Positions 33,491-45,188 of a stretch of DNA of 64,000 nt are shown here, piece by piece. A program made the translations under genes and the position numbers. The notes under the pieces were generated by a model that saw only the letters and a list, made by a program, of their open reading frames with translations, did not search any database and was not told where the DNA came from. The stretch spans positions 18,489,799-18,553,798 of the forward strand of contig CM033108.1 in assembly GCA_019321725.1 (NCBI GenBank), in the 5' to 3' direction. Numbering within the stretch: position 1 is the stretch's first letter; every line of letters begins with the position of its first letter. This stretch comes from Paulownia fortunei. Taxonomy: Eukaryota > Streptophyta > Magnoliopsida > Lamiales > Paulowniaceae.

Positions 33491-34574
33491 TGTTACAACT
33501 TTAAGGTTGCAAATTCAAGTGCAGGTTGTGTTAAATAATAAATTTTTCGGGAGTCCAATGTCGATCCACAAGAAAGTTGTTTAAAGTTTTCAAGATTATA
33601 TTTCTTAAAAGATGGGCTTTATATAGTTTAAAATACAAAAAAAAAAAATTATGCTATAACTAAGAAATAAAAGTATTGAGAATTAGGGATCTGCTCTTGA
33701 GTTTTGGATAGATGAATGATTATTTATTCTTTCTACCACTTTTAAATATCACTATTGGAATCCTTATACAATGAAGGTTCCAATCGGAAGATGTTATCAA
33801 ATAGCTCATATATTAAAGTAATCATGATATTATTCTTTCCCCCTCTGAGGATTTTTGTGTGGCTTAAATGTCATCCAAGAGCCCCTATTTATAGTAAAAG
33901 AGTGCCTAAATTGCTATATCCAAATTCACTCTAAATGCACTCTAAATTAACTTCAAATGTGCTTTAAATTCACATGTCCTTTTCAGATTTAAATTTTATC
34001 ATACATTTTTCTCCATGTAATAAGCTAATTTTGGAAAAAGTAATCAACATAAAAGTTATATATTTGTCTGTTAGCTTCAGTTTCCAATTTGAATCACCAT
34101 ATTCTAACTATTAGGGAGAAAGGTGTGCTTGATTTAAGGAGATGTGTAGTTCTATCTCTTGACTTTCAAATAAAGTAAAATTCAGGTCCATAGGGCTTTT
34201 GAACATAGAGTTATGCCCAAAATATAAAAACTGCACAAGTTTGGAAACATGTTTATTTTGAATTTAATGCAAGCCCAACAATCACTTGAAAAGTCCAAAT
34301 GATTTCTTGCATATATTTTAATTTACACATTATGGACTTAGGCAAAAATGACATTTTTCTTCTAATTGTGATACTTTTTTGATCCAATAAAATATTATCT
34401 CTTAATTTGATCACGAAATGTATTATCTTCTTTGGTTTCATTTTAGCTTTTTTTATCTCTTTTTGTTCATTGATTCCCTAACACAAAATATTAATAAAAC
34501 TATAATATTAACAAGAATAAAGTAAGAAAAGTATAAAGGATTTGATACAAAAATATTTCAAATATGCATTATCA
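33491..34574 (-). repeat. 3' LTR of element A
   Basis: On the minus strand it starts TGATAATGCATA at 34574 and ends with TTGTAACA at 33491. It aligns with the 5' LTR: 33491-33830 matches 40981-41330 and 33840-34574 matches 43875-44710. It lacks about 670 bp present in the 5' LTR, including the 177-bp tandem repeats. A TATA box (CTATAAATAGG, minus strand) lies near 33884-33894. Confidence 0.85.
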
Positions 34575-34590
34575 AATTCCCCCACACTTA
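34575..34590 (-). other. Polypurine tract of element A
   Basis: Read on the minus strand it is TAAGTGTGGGGGAATT, directly before the TGATAA start of the 3' LTR. It would prime plus-strand DNA synthesis. Confidence 0.85.
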
Positions 34591-36345
34591 ATCATTGCTC
34601 TTCCTCAAGCAATACTAAAACAAACTTAAACTAATTAACTTTCATAGGAAATCATGATTGCATTAGCATATGCAACGAGGTTTTAAACCCCTAGGTGGCT
34701 TATATAGGATAAGTTATAATCTTGTGAGAGTTTCCAGTGGTGATACCTACAAACATCTATGATAACTAACTTCCAACCATTATTCTCATGAAACAGCAAA
34801 GCAATATGAAAATGAAATCAAACAAGTGTTGAATCTAATCTTTAGTCATTCAAAAGTCAATATATTTCCATAATAAGCATACTCAAATGTATGTGAATAG
34901 TTAATGTCAACAGTGATGAAACCATGTATGCTTCAAACAAATAAATTCCCGTAAAATCTCACAAAAACCTTCACTCAATTTCTAATGAAAGAGTTAAATA
35001 TTATAGGCTATTCCTTTATTACAAATCTTCACTACACTTAAGGCACCACATAAAATCAAAAGGTTTTCAATAAAGGTTGTAATGGGGCCAAAGGGTAGTG
35101 ATGTGGTTAAGAAATAAAAGAATAAAATGCAACAAAAGTTCTAAAAACTTCATGGAATTAGAAACATAGAGTTTATCAATGAAATATTCTCATACTCCAC
35201 GAATTTCAATATCGGGGCCTACTATTGAATTAGACCCCTCTTCATAATTCTTATTGATTTTGCAACATCCCATTTTTAGTTGCAACTTGTAATATTTTTA
35301 ACACTTTGCAATTTTATTTTTTTTTCTTTATGAGAAGCTCCCCTACACTTATCTTATATTCCAACCCAAATTTATCTTGTAAACTCACCTTATCAATAGA
35401 ATGTTTCTTAAGCTCCAAATTATTTTTAGAACAAGAGTAGGATAATAGTGTATTTAGGTTAGGTAAGAAGATATGGTTACCACAAAAAAAGGCTTATTTA
35501 TTGAAAGGTTTAAAGTGACTCACTATAGGGGATGTTCTCTTGGAATATCACATGGGGAACAAGCAGATTTGACCATGGTGCTAGAAAGCCTAATACCTTA
35601 ATTATTTTTCAAGTAATACTCAATCAGTTGTTTGTCTCAACAGACCAAAAGAAAAAGTTGTAACACTCAGCCCCTATATGTCAAAAATATAAGTGATGAT
35701 TAAAGTGAGGGAATAAGAACTACATATTTTAACATACTTGTCTCAACACTGAATAATATAACTATTTATGCAAAAATATTTGAGTATAATTATCACAAAA
35801 ATATATTAACCAAATAACAACATCAAAGTCCCAAACAACACCCATCATCAATCAAATCACATTATTTGTGCTTGATTTTAATCATTAAAGTTGGAAGAAC
35901 ATCTACGACTAAAAAAAAATAACAATTCTCAAACTTTTTTAAAAATTTCACAAACTTGCTATGTTATGCAAAAAAATAGGGGTACATCTCAAGAGTGTTA
36001 AAGTTACCCTTTACTCTACTACCTTTTTTTTCATGGTTTCAATAGATCCAAAATAAAATACGTTCGCAAAAAAAATTCTTTAAAAAAAAAAACTAGAAAA
36101 ACACACATTGAACACCCAAGATATGATATGAACTATCCCCTCCCCCAACCTAATCGAGACATTATCCCCAATACCGAAAATAGATAAGAAAGCAGAGTTT
36201 AGAAGATATTACCTGAAATGTGACTTATTGAAAAATAAAGCTGAAATAACACAATATATACACTATTAGTTGAAATTATTAAGGATAAATTTCACAGGCT
36301 GAGAGTTAAATTTATTTTGTGTTTTTGACCATTATCCTTGTTGAA
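34591..36345 (-). other. 3' non-coding region of element A
   Basis: AT-rich with poly-T/poly-A runs (35313-35332, 36022-36030, 36067-36092). No env-like reading frame is recognised. Confidence 0.45.
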
Positions 36346-36924
36346 CTAATCCACACAAGCCAAGGCTGGATTAGGTTATGCCACATATGCTAGAAGTTGA
36401 TCAATCAATTGATCATGTGTTGAAACAGAAATGAGAATTCATCTCGCAGATGGTGAATTAAAATATTTTTCTACAGCATGATCTATAAAAGATAGCAAAC
36501 CATCAAAGATATCATTAATATTAAGAATACCAACATGTTTTTAGTGAATGTTGAGTTGTCCCCAACAGACAACTTGGAATAATTCCTCTACTATACCAAA
36601 ATCACCAGATATAGTGATGAATGCATCCTATTTGTTTAACTTGTTAGGCATTTTGTCCTGAATATATGATACTTTTAGCTCATCTCTGATGGTCATACCT
36701 GTGATATTCTATACTTTTAAGGTTTTTGGGATAACTCTTAAAATTTGACTCTTCATACATGAGTATAAGTAGTAACAGTCCCCCATTAACCCCAAATTGC
36801 CTCCTCCATACACTAAATGAATTATTCTTTCTATTAAAGTTCTACCAAGGTTATTGGATGACCCTATAAACTCACTATTTTTTTCTGGATTAGTTCCACA
36901 AAAGACACAAATACAATTAAACTT
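36346..36924 (-). pseudogene. LOG-like cytokinin phosphoribohydrolase retropseudogene
   Basis: On the minus strand about 190 codons align in one frame, without introns, to plant LOG enzymes, which release active cytokinin base from its riboside 5'-monophosphate. Visible landmarks in order are ICVFCGTNPEKNSEF, LGRTLIERIIHLVYGGGNLG, LMG, VIPKTL, NITG, the region of the PGGxGTxxE motif (here SGDFGIVEELFQVVCWGQLN), VGILNINDIFDGLLSFIDHA and the PSAR block. Five in-frame stops (after KV, LNK, NIH, PSAR and AYVA) and loss of both prolyl and second glycine residues of the catalytic motif show it is dead. Plant LOG genes have several introns, so this intron-free copy probably came through mRNA. It lies between integrase and 3' LTR of element A on the element's sense strand. 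Confidence 0.85.
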
Positions 36925-37085
36925 GCGAGTGGAAGGCCCATCCTTTTTTTTAAAGTGCGTTGTGCAAAAATAGAGTAAGTACGATTCTATTTATTAAGGT
37001 ATGAAAAGAGAATGCATTTACTATAAGTCTTTTTCTTCTGTCAAAAAGGTTGAAAATAAGGATATAAAATTTGAAAATTAGCTAC

Positions 37086-37640
37086 TTACATGTGAATGTA
37101 CATAAAGTTGTGATTGTAGCTCACATTTTGCTCTAGTTTTACATCCAGTAAGGGCTTAAATAACCTCTATGGGTCGAGGATATAATTTTCATCCAATTTT
37201 CTTATAAACTGAAAAGCATGATCTTTTAATGTTAGATTTCCAAAACTATAACGCTCATATTTATCCCGAAAGTAATTCTATAAATCAAGAATTACACGTT
37301 ATACTAATCCACATAAATGCATCTCAAGAGATAATATAGTATCATCTAAAGACTTCTTACTCAGCCCATCCATAATAAATTAAATTTTATCTTTTTAATT
37401 TTTAGAAACCATATCTAAGGAATGACACTTTGTGTTGCAAGTCCATCGAGCATATTTGTGACAAACTTGTATTTTTTTTCGCCCTTCGTTTTTTTGAATA
37501 TATGCTTTTACCAAAACCAGGCATGTATCTAGTAAGTAAGTTTGAAAACTCATGTGAAAACTCACCTACTACTCTTACCTTTACTTCAATTATCCATCGT
37601 ATGTTCTGTGGGATGCCCCTCATGCATGAGCATCCTTAAT
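37086..37640 (-). pseudogene. Unrecognised degenerate coding-like stretch
   Basis: On the minus strand two readable pieces precede the LOG copy. The piece at 37623-37402 is an open 73-residue frame. The piece at 37373-37086 starts ATG and reads MDGLSKKSLDDTILSLEMHL, then, across two stops, NYFRDKYERYSFGNLTLKD and HAFQFIRKLDENYILDP. It looks like once-coding protein (charged, helical, few stops for such AT-rich DNA), but I do not recognise the family. It could be element-specific or another captured host gene. Confidence 0.4.
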
Positions 37641-37899
37641 CTTTCAATCCAGGTTTTATAAAATTTTAAAATTGCATTTTTAGGAAGAAAAGGAAATCAA
37701 TTCTTGAAATTAAAAGAGAATGAGAAAATGAGAGGAATTTTGTATAGAGATTTCAGTTGTTTAGGAAACTGATAAGTCCAACTTCAATAGTCACGGAGTA
37801 CCGTTATCTGATACTTAATTGGAAAACAGAATGAAAAAAAAAAGAAAAAAAGCCTACAAAGCAAACAAAGTTAGAGAAAATATGTATATATATATACAC

Positions 37900-39040
37900 A
37901 TACTATTGATAACGAGGGTTAGAAAGAAAAAGAATCTCCTCTTATAAAAATTGATTCTCTAGAAATGATATAACTCTTTGTTTATTTATTTTGAATACAT
38001 TACTATTTATAGGATTCTCAATGTTAATCGCCCCATAAGGATATATCTCTTTTACAACAAAATAACCACTCCACCTTAATCTCAATTTTTCAATAAGTAC
38101 ATATAATCAAAAATTATAAAGCAAAACCTTTTGATCAACCTCAAATACTTTTCTTGAAATTTGATTATCATGAAATTATTTGATTCTTACTTTCTGAATT
38201 TTAGAATTCTCATGTGCATCATTTCTCAATTCTTGAAGTTCATTAATTTACAATTTATGCAATTTTGAAGCTTTATCAAGGTTGAAGTTAAATATTTTGA
38301 TTGTCCAATAACCTTTATATTCAAGTTCAAGAGGTAAATGACAAGGTTTTCCGTAAACTATCCTATAAGAAAACATACCTAATGATGTTTTGAAAGCAGT
38401 TCTATATGCCCAAAGTGTTTCAGTAAGTCTAAGAGATCAATTTTTATGATTTTGGTTAACTATCTTTTTCAAAATTTGTTTTATTTCTCTATTTGCAAGT
38501 TCAACTTATCCATTTATTTGAGGGTGATAAAGGATAACAACTTTATGTATGATTCCATATTTCTTTATTAAAGTTCCAAAAACTTTGTTACAAAAATATT
38601 TTCTCCCGTCACTAATAATGGATCGAGAAATTACAAATCGACTTAAAATATTTTCTTTCAAAAACTTCATCACTATTTTGTGATCATTGTTTCGATATGG
38701 AATTGTCTCGATCCATTTTGAGACATAATATATGATAACTAATATGTAAATAAAATCAAATAATAATGAAAATAGTCCCATGAAATCAATACCCCAACAG
38801 TCAAAGATTTCAATGAATAGGATGGGGTGTAGGGGTATCACGTTTCGCTTTAAAATGGATCCTATCTTTTGACAATTTCACTAATTTTATAGAAAGTGTA
38901 AGTGTCTTTGAAAAGAGTTGGCCAATAAAATCCACATTGCAAGATTTTTACAGCAGTTTTCTTTACCAAAAAGTGACCACCACATGCTACTGAATGACAA
39001 AATTTAAGAATATTACCTTTCTCATTGTCAAGCACGCATC
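37900..39040 (-). pseudogene. Integrase of element A (broken)
   Basis: The minus-strand core at 38841-38506 contains CWGIDFMGLFS (first Asp), IISDGRKYFCNKVF (second Asp) and KVVILYHPQING with a stop just before the glutamate block. It continues to about 37900 through LWAYRTAFKTSLGM, VYGKPCHLPLELEYK and a C-terminal RWSGYFVVKEIYPYGAI-like segment typical of Athila integrase. It would have joined element DNA to the chromosome. Confidence 0.8.
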
Positions 39041-39175
39041 ACCAAAAGATTTGATCAGGACAATATTTAAATAGGTATGAATCATCCGAATAAAAGTTTT
39101 TCACCTCGGTTTATCTTGGGAATTCCAATGCGGTGGCACTTTTCCTGTCACAAGAAAATTAACAATATCAACAAA

Positions 39176-40268
39176 CTAATGTAAAATAAAAATAGTGTCA
39201 TTAATGGGTATGGTTTGAAATGAGTCATCACAAACAAGTCTCAACAAATGATCAACCACCACATTCTCTATTTCTTTTATCTCTTGAATCATAATATTGA
39301 ATTTCCGGAGTAAGAGAATCCACATAATCAGTCTAGGTTTGGCATCTTTTTTTGATAAAAGATATTTCAAAGTTGCATGATCACTGAAAACAACTACTAA
39401 TGAGCCAACAAGATAAAATCTAAATTTATCCAATGCAAAAATCACGGCAAGTAATTCTTTTCCAGTTGTTGAATAATTTAATTGAGCACTATTCAAAGTT
39501 TTACTATCATAGTAAATGACATATCGTTTCTTATCTTTTCTTTGTCCTAAGACAGCTTAAATATTATAGTTACTGGCATCACACATTATTTCAAAAGGTA
39601 AAGTTCAATTTGGAGGTTACATGATTAGAGCAGACATAAGCATATTTTTAAGCTTGACAAAATCATTTTCACAATTTTCAGTTCATTCAAAAGTTGTGTC
39701 TTTTGTTAGAAGATTATATAAAGGTTTAGATATTATACTAAAATCTTTGATAAATCTTCTATAAAAACCAACATGCACTAGAAATGATCTTACCTTATTC
39801 ACAGACTTTGGTATTAGCAAATTGGCAATTAACTCAATTTTAGATTTGTCTACTTCAATACCTTTTAACAACATAATATGCCCAAGAACAATACTAGTTG
39901 TTACCATGAAATAACATTTCTCCCAATTGAGTACAAGGTTCTTTTCTTCATACCTGATCAAAACTTTTTTCTAAATTAGACAAACAATCGTCAAATGAAT
40001 TACCAAAAATAGAGAAATTATCCATAAACACTTCAAGAAAACGTTCAACCATGTCACTAAAAATACTAAACATACATCGTTGGAATGTAGGTGGTGCATT
40101 ACATAATCCAAAATGCATCATTCGATACGCAAAAGTACCAAGAGGACATATAAAAGTAGTTTTCTTTTGATCTTCAAGAACAATTGCAATTTGATTATAC
40201 CCAGAATATCCATCTAAGAAGTAGTAAAATTCATGTCCTGCAACTCTTTCTAATATTTGATCTATTTT
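39176..40268 (-). pseudogene. RT and RNase H of element A (broken; FMDN active site)
   Basis: Minus strand. RT begins abruptly near 40268 with IDQILERVAGHEF and the first catalytic Asp in YYFLDGYSGYNQI. At about 40023 the catalytic centre reads FMDN instead of FMDD, so a required aspartate is lost. The thumb (HVGFYRRFIKDFS) lies at about 39771. RNase H at 39496-39176 retains STTGKELLAVIFALDKFRF, SDHATLKYL and the NVVVDHLLRL close. The fingers region is deleted. Confidence 0.85.
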
Positions 40269-40640
40269 TTAAAACCATGATGTGAGTATGAATTCAATAA
40301 ATTTTTAAATCTTTCCCAACATTTAAAGAAAACTTCATTAGAATTTTGAGAAAAATTTTGGATTTGTCTTTTCAAAGCATTAGTTTTATGAGTTGGAAAG
40401 ATTTTTTTTCAAAAATTCAATTTGCATTTCTTGCCAAGTGCCAATTGGCCTAGGTTTAAAGAGTTAAGCCAAGTTTTTACTTTATCTTTTAAAGAAAAAG
40501 AAAATAATTTAAGCTTAATGATCTCATTTGTACAAGTTTGATCTTTAAAAGTGGCACATACTTCATCAAATTCTTTCAAATACAAGTAAGGGCTTTCAGA
40601 GTCTAAACCATGAAAATTAGGAAGTAAAAGGACCATACAT
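40269..40640 (-). pseudogene. gag fragment of element A
   Basis: Minus strand, 40636-40409: the open frame contains LLLPNFHGLDSESPYLYLKE and LFSFSLKDKVKTWLNSL, the conserved Athila-type gag start. It continues after a stop as NSNEVFFKCWERFKNLL and HHGF, then runs straight into RT. The rest of gag and all of protease are missing. Confidence 0.8.
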
Positions 40641-40956
40641 TGCTTGAATCAAAAGTTATTTACATTGAGAGGAAAAATAAAACAAGAAAGAGAAGAATTT
40701 CGAGGAGGTTACAAGTAATAATCCATGGTATGCACTTGTTGATTCTAATTTTCATCCTAAAAACTTTTATTTTTAGCCATGGTGGAAGTATATGGAGGTG
40801 ACTCAAACAAATTTCTAACCAAAGTTTCAGAATTATTTCTAACTAAACGACAAGAATTATGATTACGATACCATATGAATATATAACTGTAAAGAAAATA
40901 AACACATAATATTTACATAGGGAAAATATTTACAAACATAAATACTTATCTTGCCT

Positions 40957-40974
40957 TTCTCGGCAACGGCCCCA
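40957..40974 (-). other. Primer-binding site of element A
   Basis: The minus-strand sequence TGGGGCCGTTGCCGAGA closely matches TGGCGCCGTTGCCGGGGA, the Asp-tRNA-type site usual in Athila elements. It lies a few bases inside the 5' LTR end at 40981. Confidence 0.85.
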
Positions 40975-41351
40975 AAAACTTGCTACAATTTTAAGGTTGC
41001 AAACCCAAGTACAGGTTGTGTCAAGTATTAAATTTTTGAGAGTCCAAGATCGATCCATAAGGAAGTTGTTTAATATTTTCAGAATTATATTTCTTAAAAC
41101 ATGGGCTTTATATAGTTGAGAATATAAAGAAAAATTTATGCTATAACAAATAAATCAAAACAATAAAAGTACTGAGGATTAGGGATCTGATATTGAATTT
41201 TGAATAGATGAACGATTATTTATTCTTTCTACCTCTTTTAAATGCTACTACTGAAATTTATACATAATGAATGTTCTACTTAGAAGAAGTTATCAAATAA
41301 CTCATGCATTAAGGTAATCATGATATTGTCTTACTGTTTGTAAATTATTTC

Positions 41352-43680
41352 TTAACATCAATACTTGTTTATGGGATCAAGTATTTTTGTACACACCTTT
41401 GTCTACAACAAATGAAGATTTCACGTTAGCAGTCAGTATAGTAGAACCGTATAATAAGTTAAATAAACCTAAATATTTGTTGTGTTATTGGTGATACAAA
41501 ATCAAGAATCTACACTAAATAAGAAGGGTTTTAATGCCAATACTTATTTATGAGATTAAGTATTTATGCAGACCTTTGTTTACAACAAATCAAGATTTCA
41601 CATTAGCAATCGAGAGAGTAGAACTATTGATAAGTTGGTTTTATACCAACAATTCATATATCTTTTGATTAAAATTTGGTTTTCAAGTATTTTTATTACT
41701 TTTTATGCATTTAGTTTGAAATCTTGTAGGTAATGACAAAAGGAAAAGAAAATGGAAAGAAACCAAAAACTTGGTTGAAATGTTGAAAAATCTGAATTGT
41801 GGTGCAGCTGATAACACTTTTTGTATTTCAATCATAACTATTTGATAAAATATAATTTTAACTTTATTCTTGAACCAGTGGAAATAGAAGAGATGAATCT
41901 ATAATTTTTATGTTTACCACAAAATCTAATTTTGTCAATCTCAATGAGAAACATCGAGTTCAAGAGTCAGCATTAGGCTGAAATATTCTGGGATGACATA
42001 TATTAGTATTTCATGTATAACTCTGTCCACATAAATCATATGTAGTTGATTCAAGTGCCTATGGAAAGACAAGACATAGATATATAATTAATTAATTAAA
42101 AGACATTAAAAACCAATTCATCCTCAAAAGATGTCAAAAATCAGCTGTAAAGGGCTGAACAGTGTGAAAGTATTGAAGTTGATGACAAAAAAATAGCAGC
42201 AACGGTGCCTAGGCGACAAAACAGGGCACCTAAACACCATCTCATGCCACCAAGAATACAAGGCACCTAGGTACCATATGAAGTGTTGAAATAGAATAAA
42301 TGGCGGCGTCTTGGGGCCATGAAAATTCTAAAAGTGTGATCTTTTGACTTAAATTTTGGATAAAAACTATTAAAGCCAACTTCTAAAAAAGACTTTGTGG
42401 ACCTCGTGAGGGACAACTCGCTAAGAAAATGAAGTTTGGTGGAGAGAAAATGGGGAAAAAGCCATGAAAAGATGAGGAATTTTAGGATTTATTTTGGAGA
42501 ATGAATCATTGAGATGAGTTAAAAGGGAAAGATTGGCATCAACCAATGGGGCATTGAGGGAATGGTTCTTAGAAACAAAAGTCATTCATTTTTTTAGAAC
42601 CAAAAGAAGGGAAGGCTTGGAGAGAAGAAAGTCATTCTTGAAGAAGAGGAAGCCACTCTTGGAGATAAGGAGCCATTCTTGTAGACAAAGTGAGCTTCAA
42701 CTATTTCTCTCACATCACAAATTGGTGAACAATTACTTTATTCTTTCTTATTTATTTCTTGAAATTGTATTCATCCATTATGAACTAAACTTTTCTTTTT
42801 AGATGTAATCTTATTTGATCCTATGTTTTGAATTCCAATCAATATTAGTTCAAGTTATTCATTTTTTTTTTGTGTTATCTTGTTTAGTATTGCATCTTGA
42901 TTATTTGGTAATTAATTAAGATTGTTTCATGTATGAGATTCGATACTTGAAAGAGAAAAAATTATACATGATCATAAGGATAACACAACCTATGAATTAT
43001 AGAGTTGAGAAACTTATTAAACCTTTGAAATTTTGAAGAAGAATTCATTGAACTTTTGTAGAGTTTTATTCTTAAGTTTTTATAGAGATATTGAAATTCA
43101 TGTTAGAACTCATAGTCAATTCGGCACTCGAGAGAGGGAATTGATGAGCTTAATAATTCTTAACTTACATGTGTTGTTGACTTGAATTGGTATGTTTTGA
43201 AAGAAAGAACATATGTGATAATTAGGTGAGTCATTCTTCTAGAATTTCTTATTCATAAGATGTTTGTTGTATTGCTTCTAAGAACTCCACTATTACTTTT
43301 GCATTTTGTTATCTTACTTTACTTTGTTTATCAATCATCATTCGATTTTCTAGATAAAATTGGGACTATTTGAACTATAGTACTTAATGTATTTTTTATT
43401 ACAATCCTTGTGGATACATTACTTAACTCACCATTATATTAAAACTTGATACCATGCACTTGTAATTTGTAAAAATAATTCACGAACAACCGTACAATAA
43501 GAAAAATGAACTCAAGTGTTTGTTGTGCCATTGGTGATATATAATTAAGAATCACCACAAACTAATGAGGGTTTTAACGGCAACACTTCTTTATGGAATT
43601 AAGTATTTATGCACACTTTTGTTTATAATAAATCAATATTTTACATTAGCAGTCGACAAAACAATAATATGACACATCTA
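41352..43680 (-). repeat. 177-bp tandem repeat in LTR A, split by solo LTR
   Basis: The block containing ACAACAAATCAAGATTTCAC and ATTGGTGATA begins at about 41352, 41529 and (after skipping the insertion) 43570, giving a period of 175-177 bp. The middle copy is interrupted by the family-B solo LTR. The fragment at 9093-9260 carries a single copy. Confidence 0.75.
41628..43488 (+). mobile_element. Solo LTR of Athila family B
   Basis: It starts TGATAAGTTGG and ends CACGAACA, matching the reverse complement of the 3' LTR of element B (48018-49271) at both ends and throughout the alignable parts. The flanking 5-mers ACTAT (41623-41627) and ACCGT (43489-43493) differ by C-to-T and G-to-A at one CpG, which fits a decayed target duplication. 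No internal sequence is present, so it arose by LTR-LTR recombination or loss. It lies inside the 5' LTR of element A. Confidence 0.85.
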
Positions 43681-44718
43681 AACATTATGCATCTTTATAA
43701 CTGTTCATCTTCCTCCATCATGAGATTCACCCTTTATCCTCAGCTAAATGAAATTTAGAAAGATATAATGAAAGTAGAAAAAACTAAAAATAAAAGAGAA
43801 ACTAGAAAATACATTTCTATTACTACTAGAAAACTTACATTACTACTAGAAAAATTAGCCTAAAGAAAGACAACAATAAAACTTTCTTTCTCCCTCTAAG
43901 AATTTTTGTGTCTTGAATACCATTCAATAGCCCTTATTTATAGTAGAAGAGTGTCTAACTTGGCATCTCCAAATTCACTCCAAATGCATTCCAAATTAAC
44001 TTCAAATGAGCTCTAAATTCACATGTTATTTTCAAATTTAAATTTTGTCATACATTTTTCTCCATGCAAGGAGCTGGTTTTAGAAAAGTTTTCAACATGA
44101 AAGTTGTAGATTTGTCTGTTATCTTTATTTTTCAACTTGAATTACCTAATTATAACTATTAGAGGCTTAATTTAAGGAGATATGTCAGCATAGATAAATT
44201 CCTTCAAATGCATACATTTGGACTAATTTTTTGCTTTAATCAAGGTTGAATTGAACTAAGATTCCAACATCAAAGTTGTAGTTCTATCTCTTAAATTTCA
44301 AATAAAGTAAGATTTAGGTTCATAGAGCTTTTCCACATGGAGTTACGCCTAAAATACAAAAACTGCACAAGTTTGTAAACATGCTTATTTTGAATTTAAT
44401 GCAAGCTCAAAGATTTCTTGCAATGTCTATGTGATTTCTTGTATATATTTTGATCTACACATGATAGATTTAAGCAAAAATGAGTAATTTCTTCTAATTA
44501 TGATTCTTCTTTGATCCAATCAAATATTATTTCCTAATTTGTTCATAAAACGTGTTGTCTTTTTTTTGTTTCATTTTGGCTTCTTAGGATCTCTTGTTGT
44601 TCATTGATTCCCTAACACAAAATATTATTAAAAGTATAATATTAACAAGAATAAGGTAAGAAAGATATAAAAAATTTGATATAAAAATATGTTAAAATAT
44701 ACACTTATAAAAAATATA

Positions 44719-45188
44719 TGTTACAGTGTGTATCTTCTTACTTTGAAGTGAATATCTTTAACTTTAAAATAACACATCGTACAGATCTTAGTTCAAGTAT
44801 GTCTCAACACTTAACTTTAGTTTTCTTCTTGTTTGTCCTCTATAAGTATAATAATTTGAAGAAAACTCGCATCTCGCTACTAGACAAGTTCAATAGATTA
44901 TGAAAAATCCACTTTGATTACAAAATTTTAAGTAGTAATCTCATCTTAGTAATTTTACCAAGAAGATACGTGTATGACTTTGTTCTCAACAAAATCAGTA
45001 GTATCTTATCTTTGAACACTACTTAACGTTAGAGGTGATTGCTCGTGTGAGATAGTCGATCTCAATTTGTACATACCTTTAAGTTGAAAACATATCATAT
45101 GAAAACAAAATGTGTATATGAAATACATAATTAAATATCATAAAAATAGTGAGCATTACATCTTAAATATTCATATGTTTAGTTACAA
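44719..45188 (-). other. Possible copia 3' LTR or flank
   Basis: Non-coding DNA following the stop of the copia pseudogene on the minus strand. A TG start (TGTTACAG at 44719) could be an LTR edge, but no second copy was found. Confidence 0.3.

Larger units (their letters stand above)
33491..44710 (-). mobile_element. Athila-like Ty3/gypsy element A with nested insert
   Basis: On the minus strand it has both LTRs, an Asp-tRNA-type PBS, a gag fragment, RT, RNase H, integrase, a long 3' non-coding region and a polypurine tract. The flanks AAAAC (33486-33490) and AAAAT (44711-44715) fit a 5-bp target duplication with one change. A 1.86-kb solo LTR of family B interrupts the 5' LTR. Most of gag, all protease and the start of RT are deleted near 40270, and stops fill the rest. 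Between integrase and 3' LTR it carries a LOG-like gene copy on its own sense strand. Confidence 0.85.
40981..44710 (-). repeat. 5' LTR of element A (interrupted)
   Basis: The LTR runs from about 44710 (5' end) to 40981 (ending TTGTAGCA). Removing the nested solo LTR and its duplicated target leaves about 1.86 kb. A TATA box (CTATAAATAAGG, minus strand) lies at about 43935-43946. Compared with the 3' LTR it holds an extra tandemly repeated region (41352-41627 and 43489-43680). Confidence 0.8.

Noticed and set aside
33491..34574. Second independent solo LTR rather than the 3' LTR of element A
   Set aside because: A polypurine tract lies directly inside it, and the 5-bp flanks AAAAC and AAAAT pair it with the LTR ending at 44710.
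36901..36960. LOG copy as a functional intron-free gene
   Set aside because: Five in-frame stops and loss of key residues in the PGGxGTxxE motif; no promoter-like sequence upstream.
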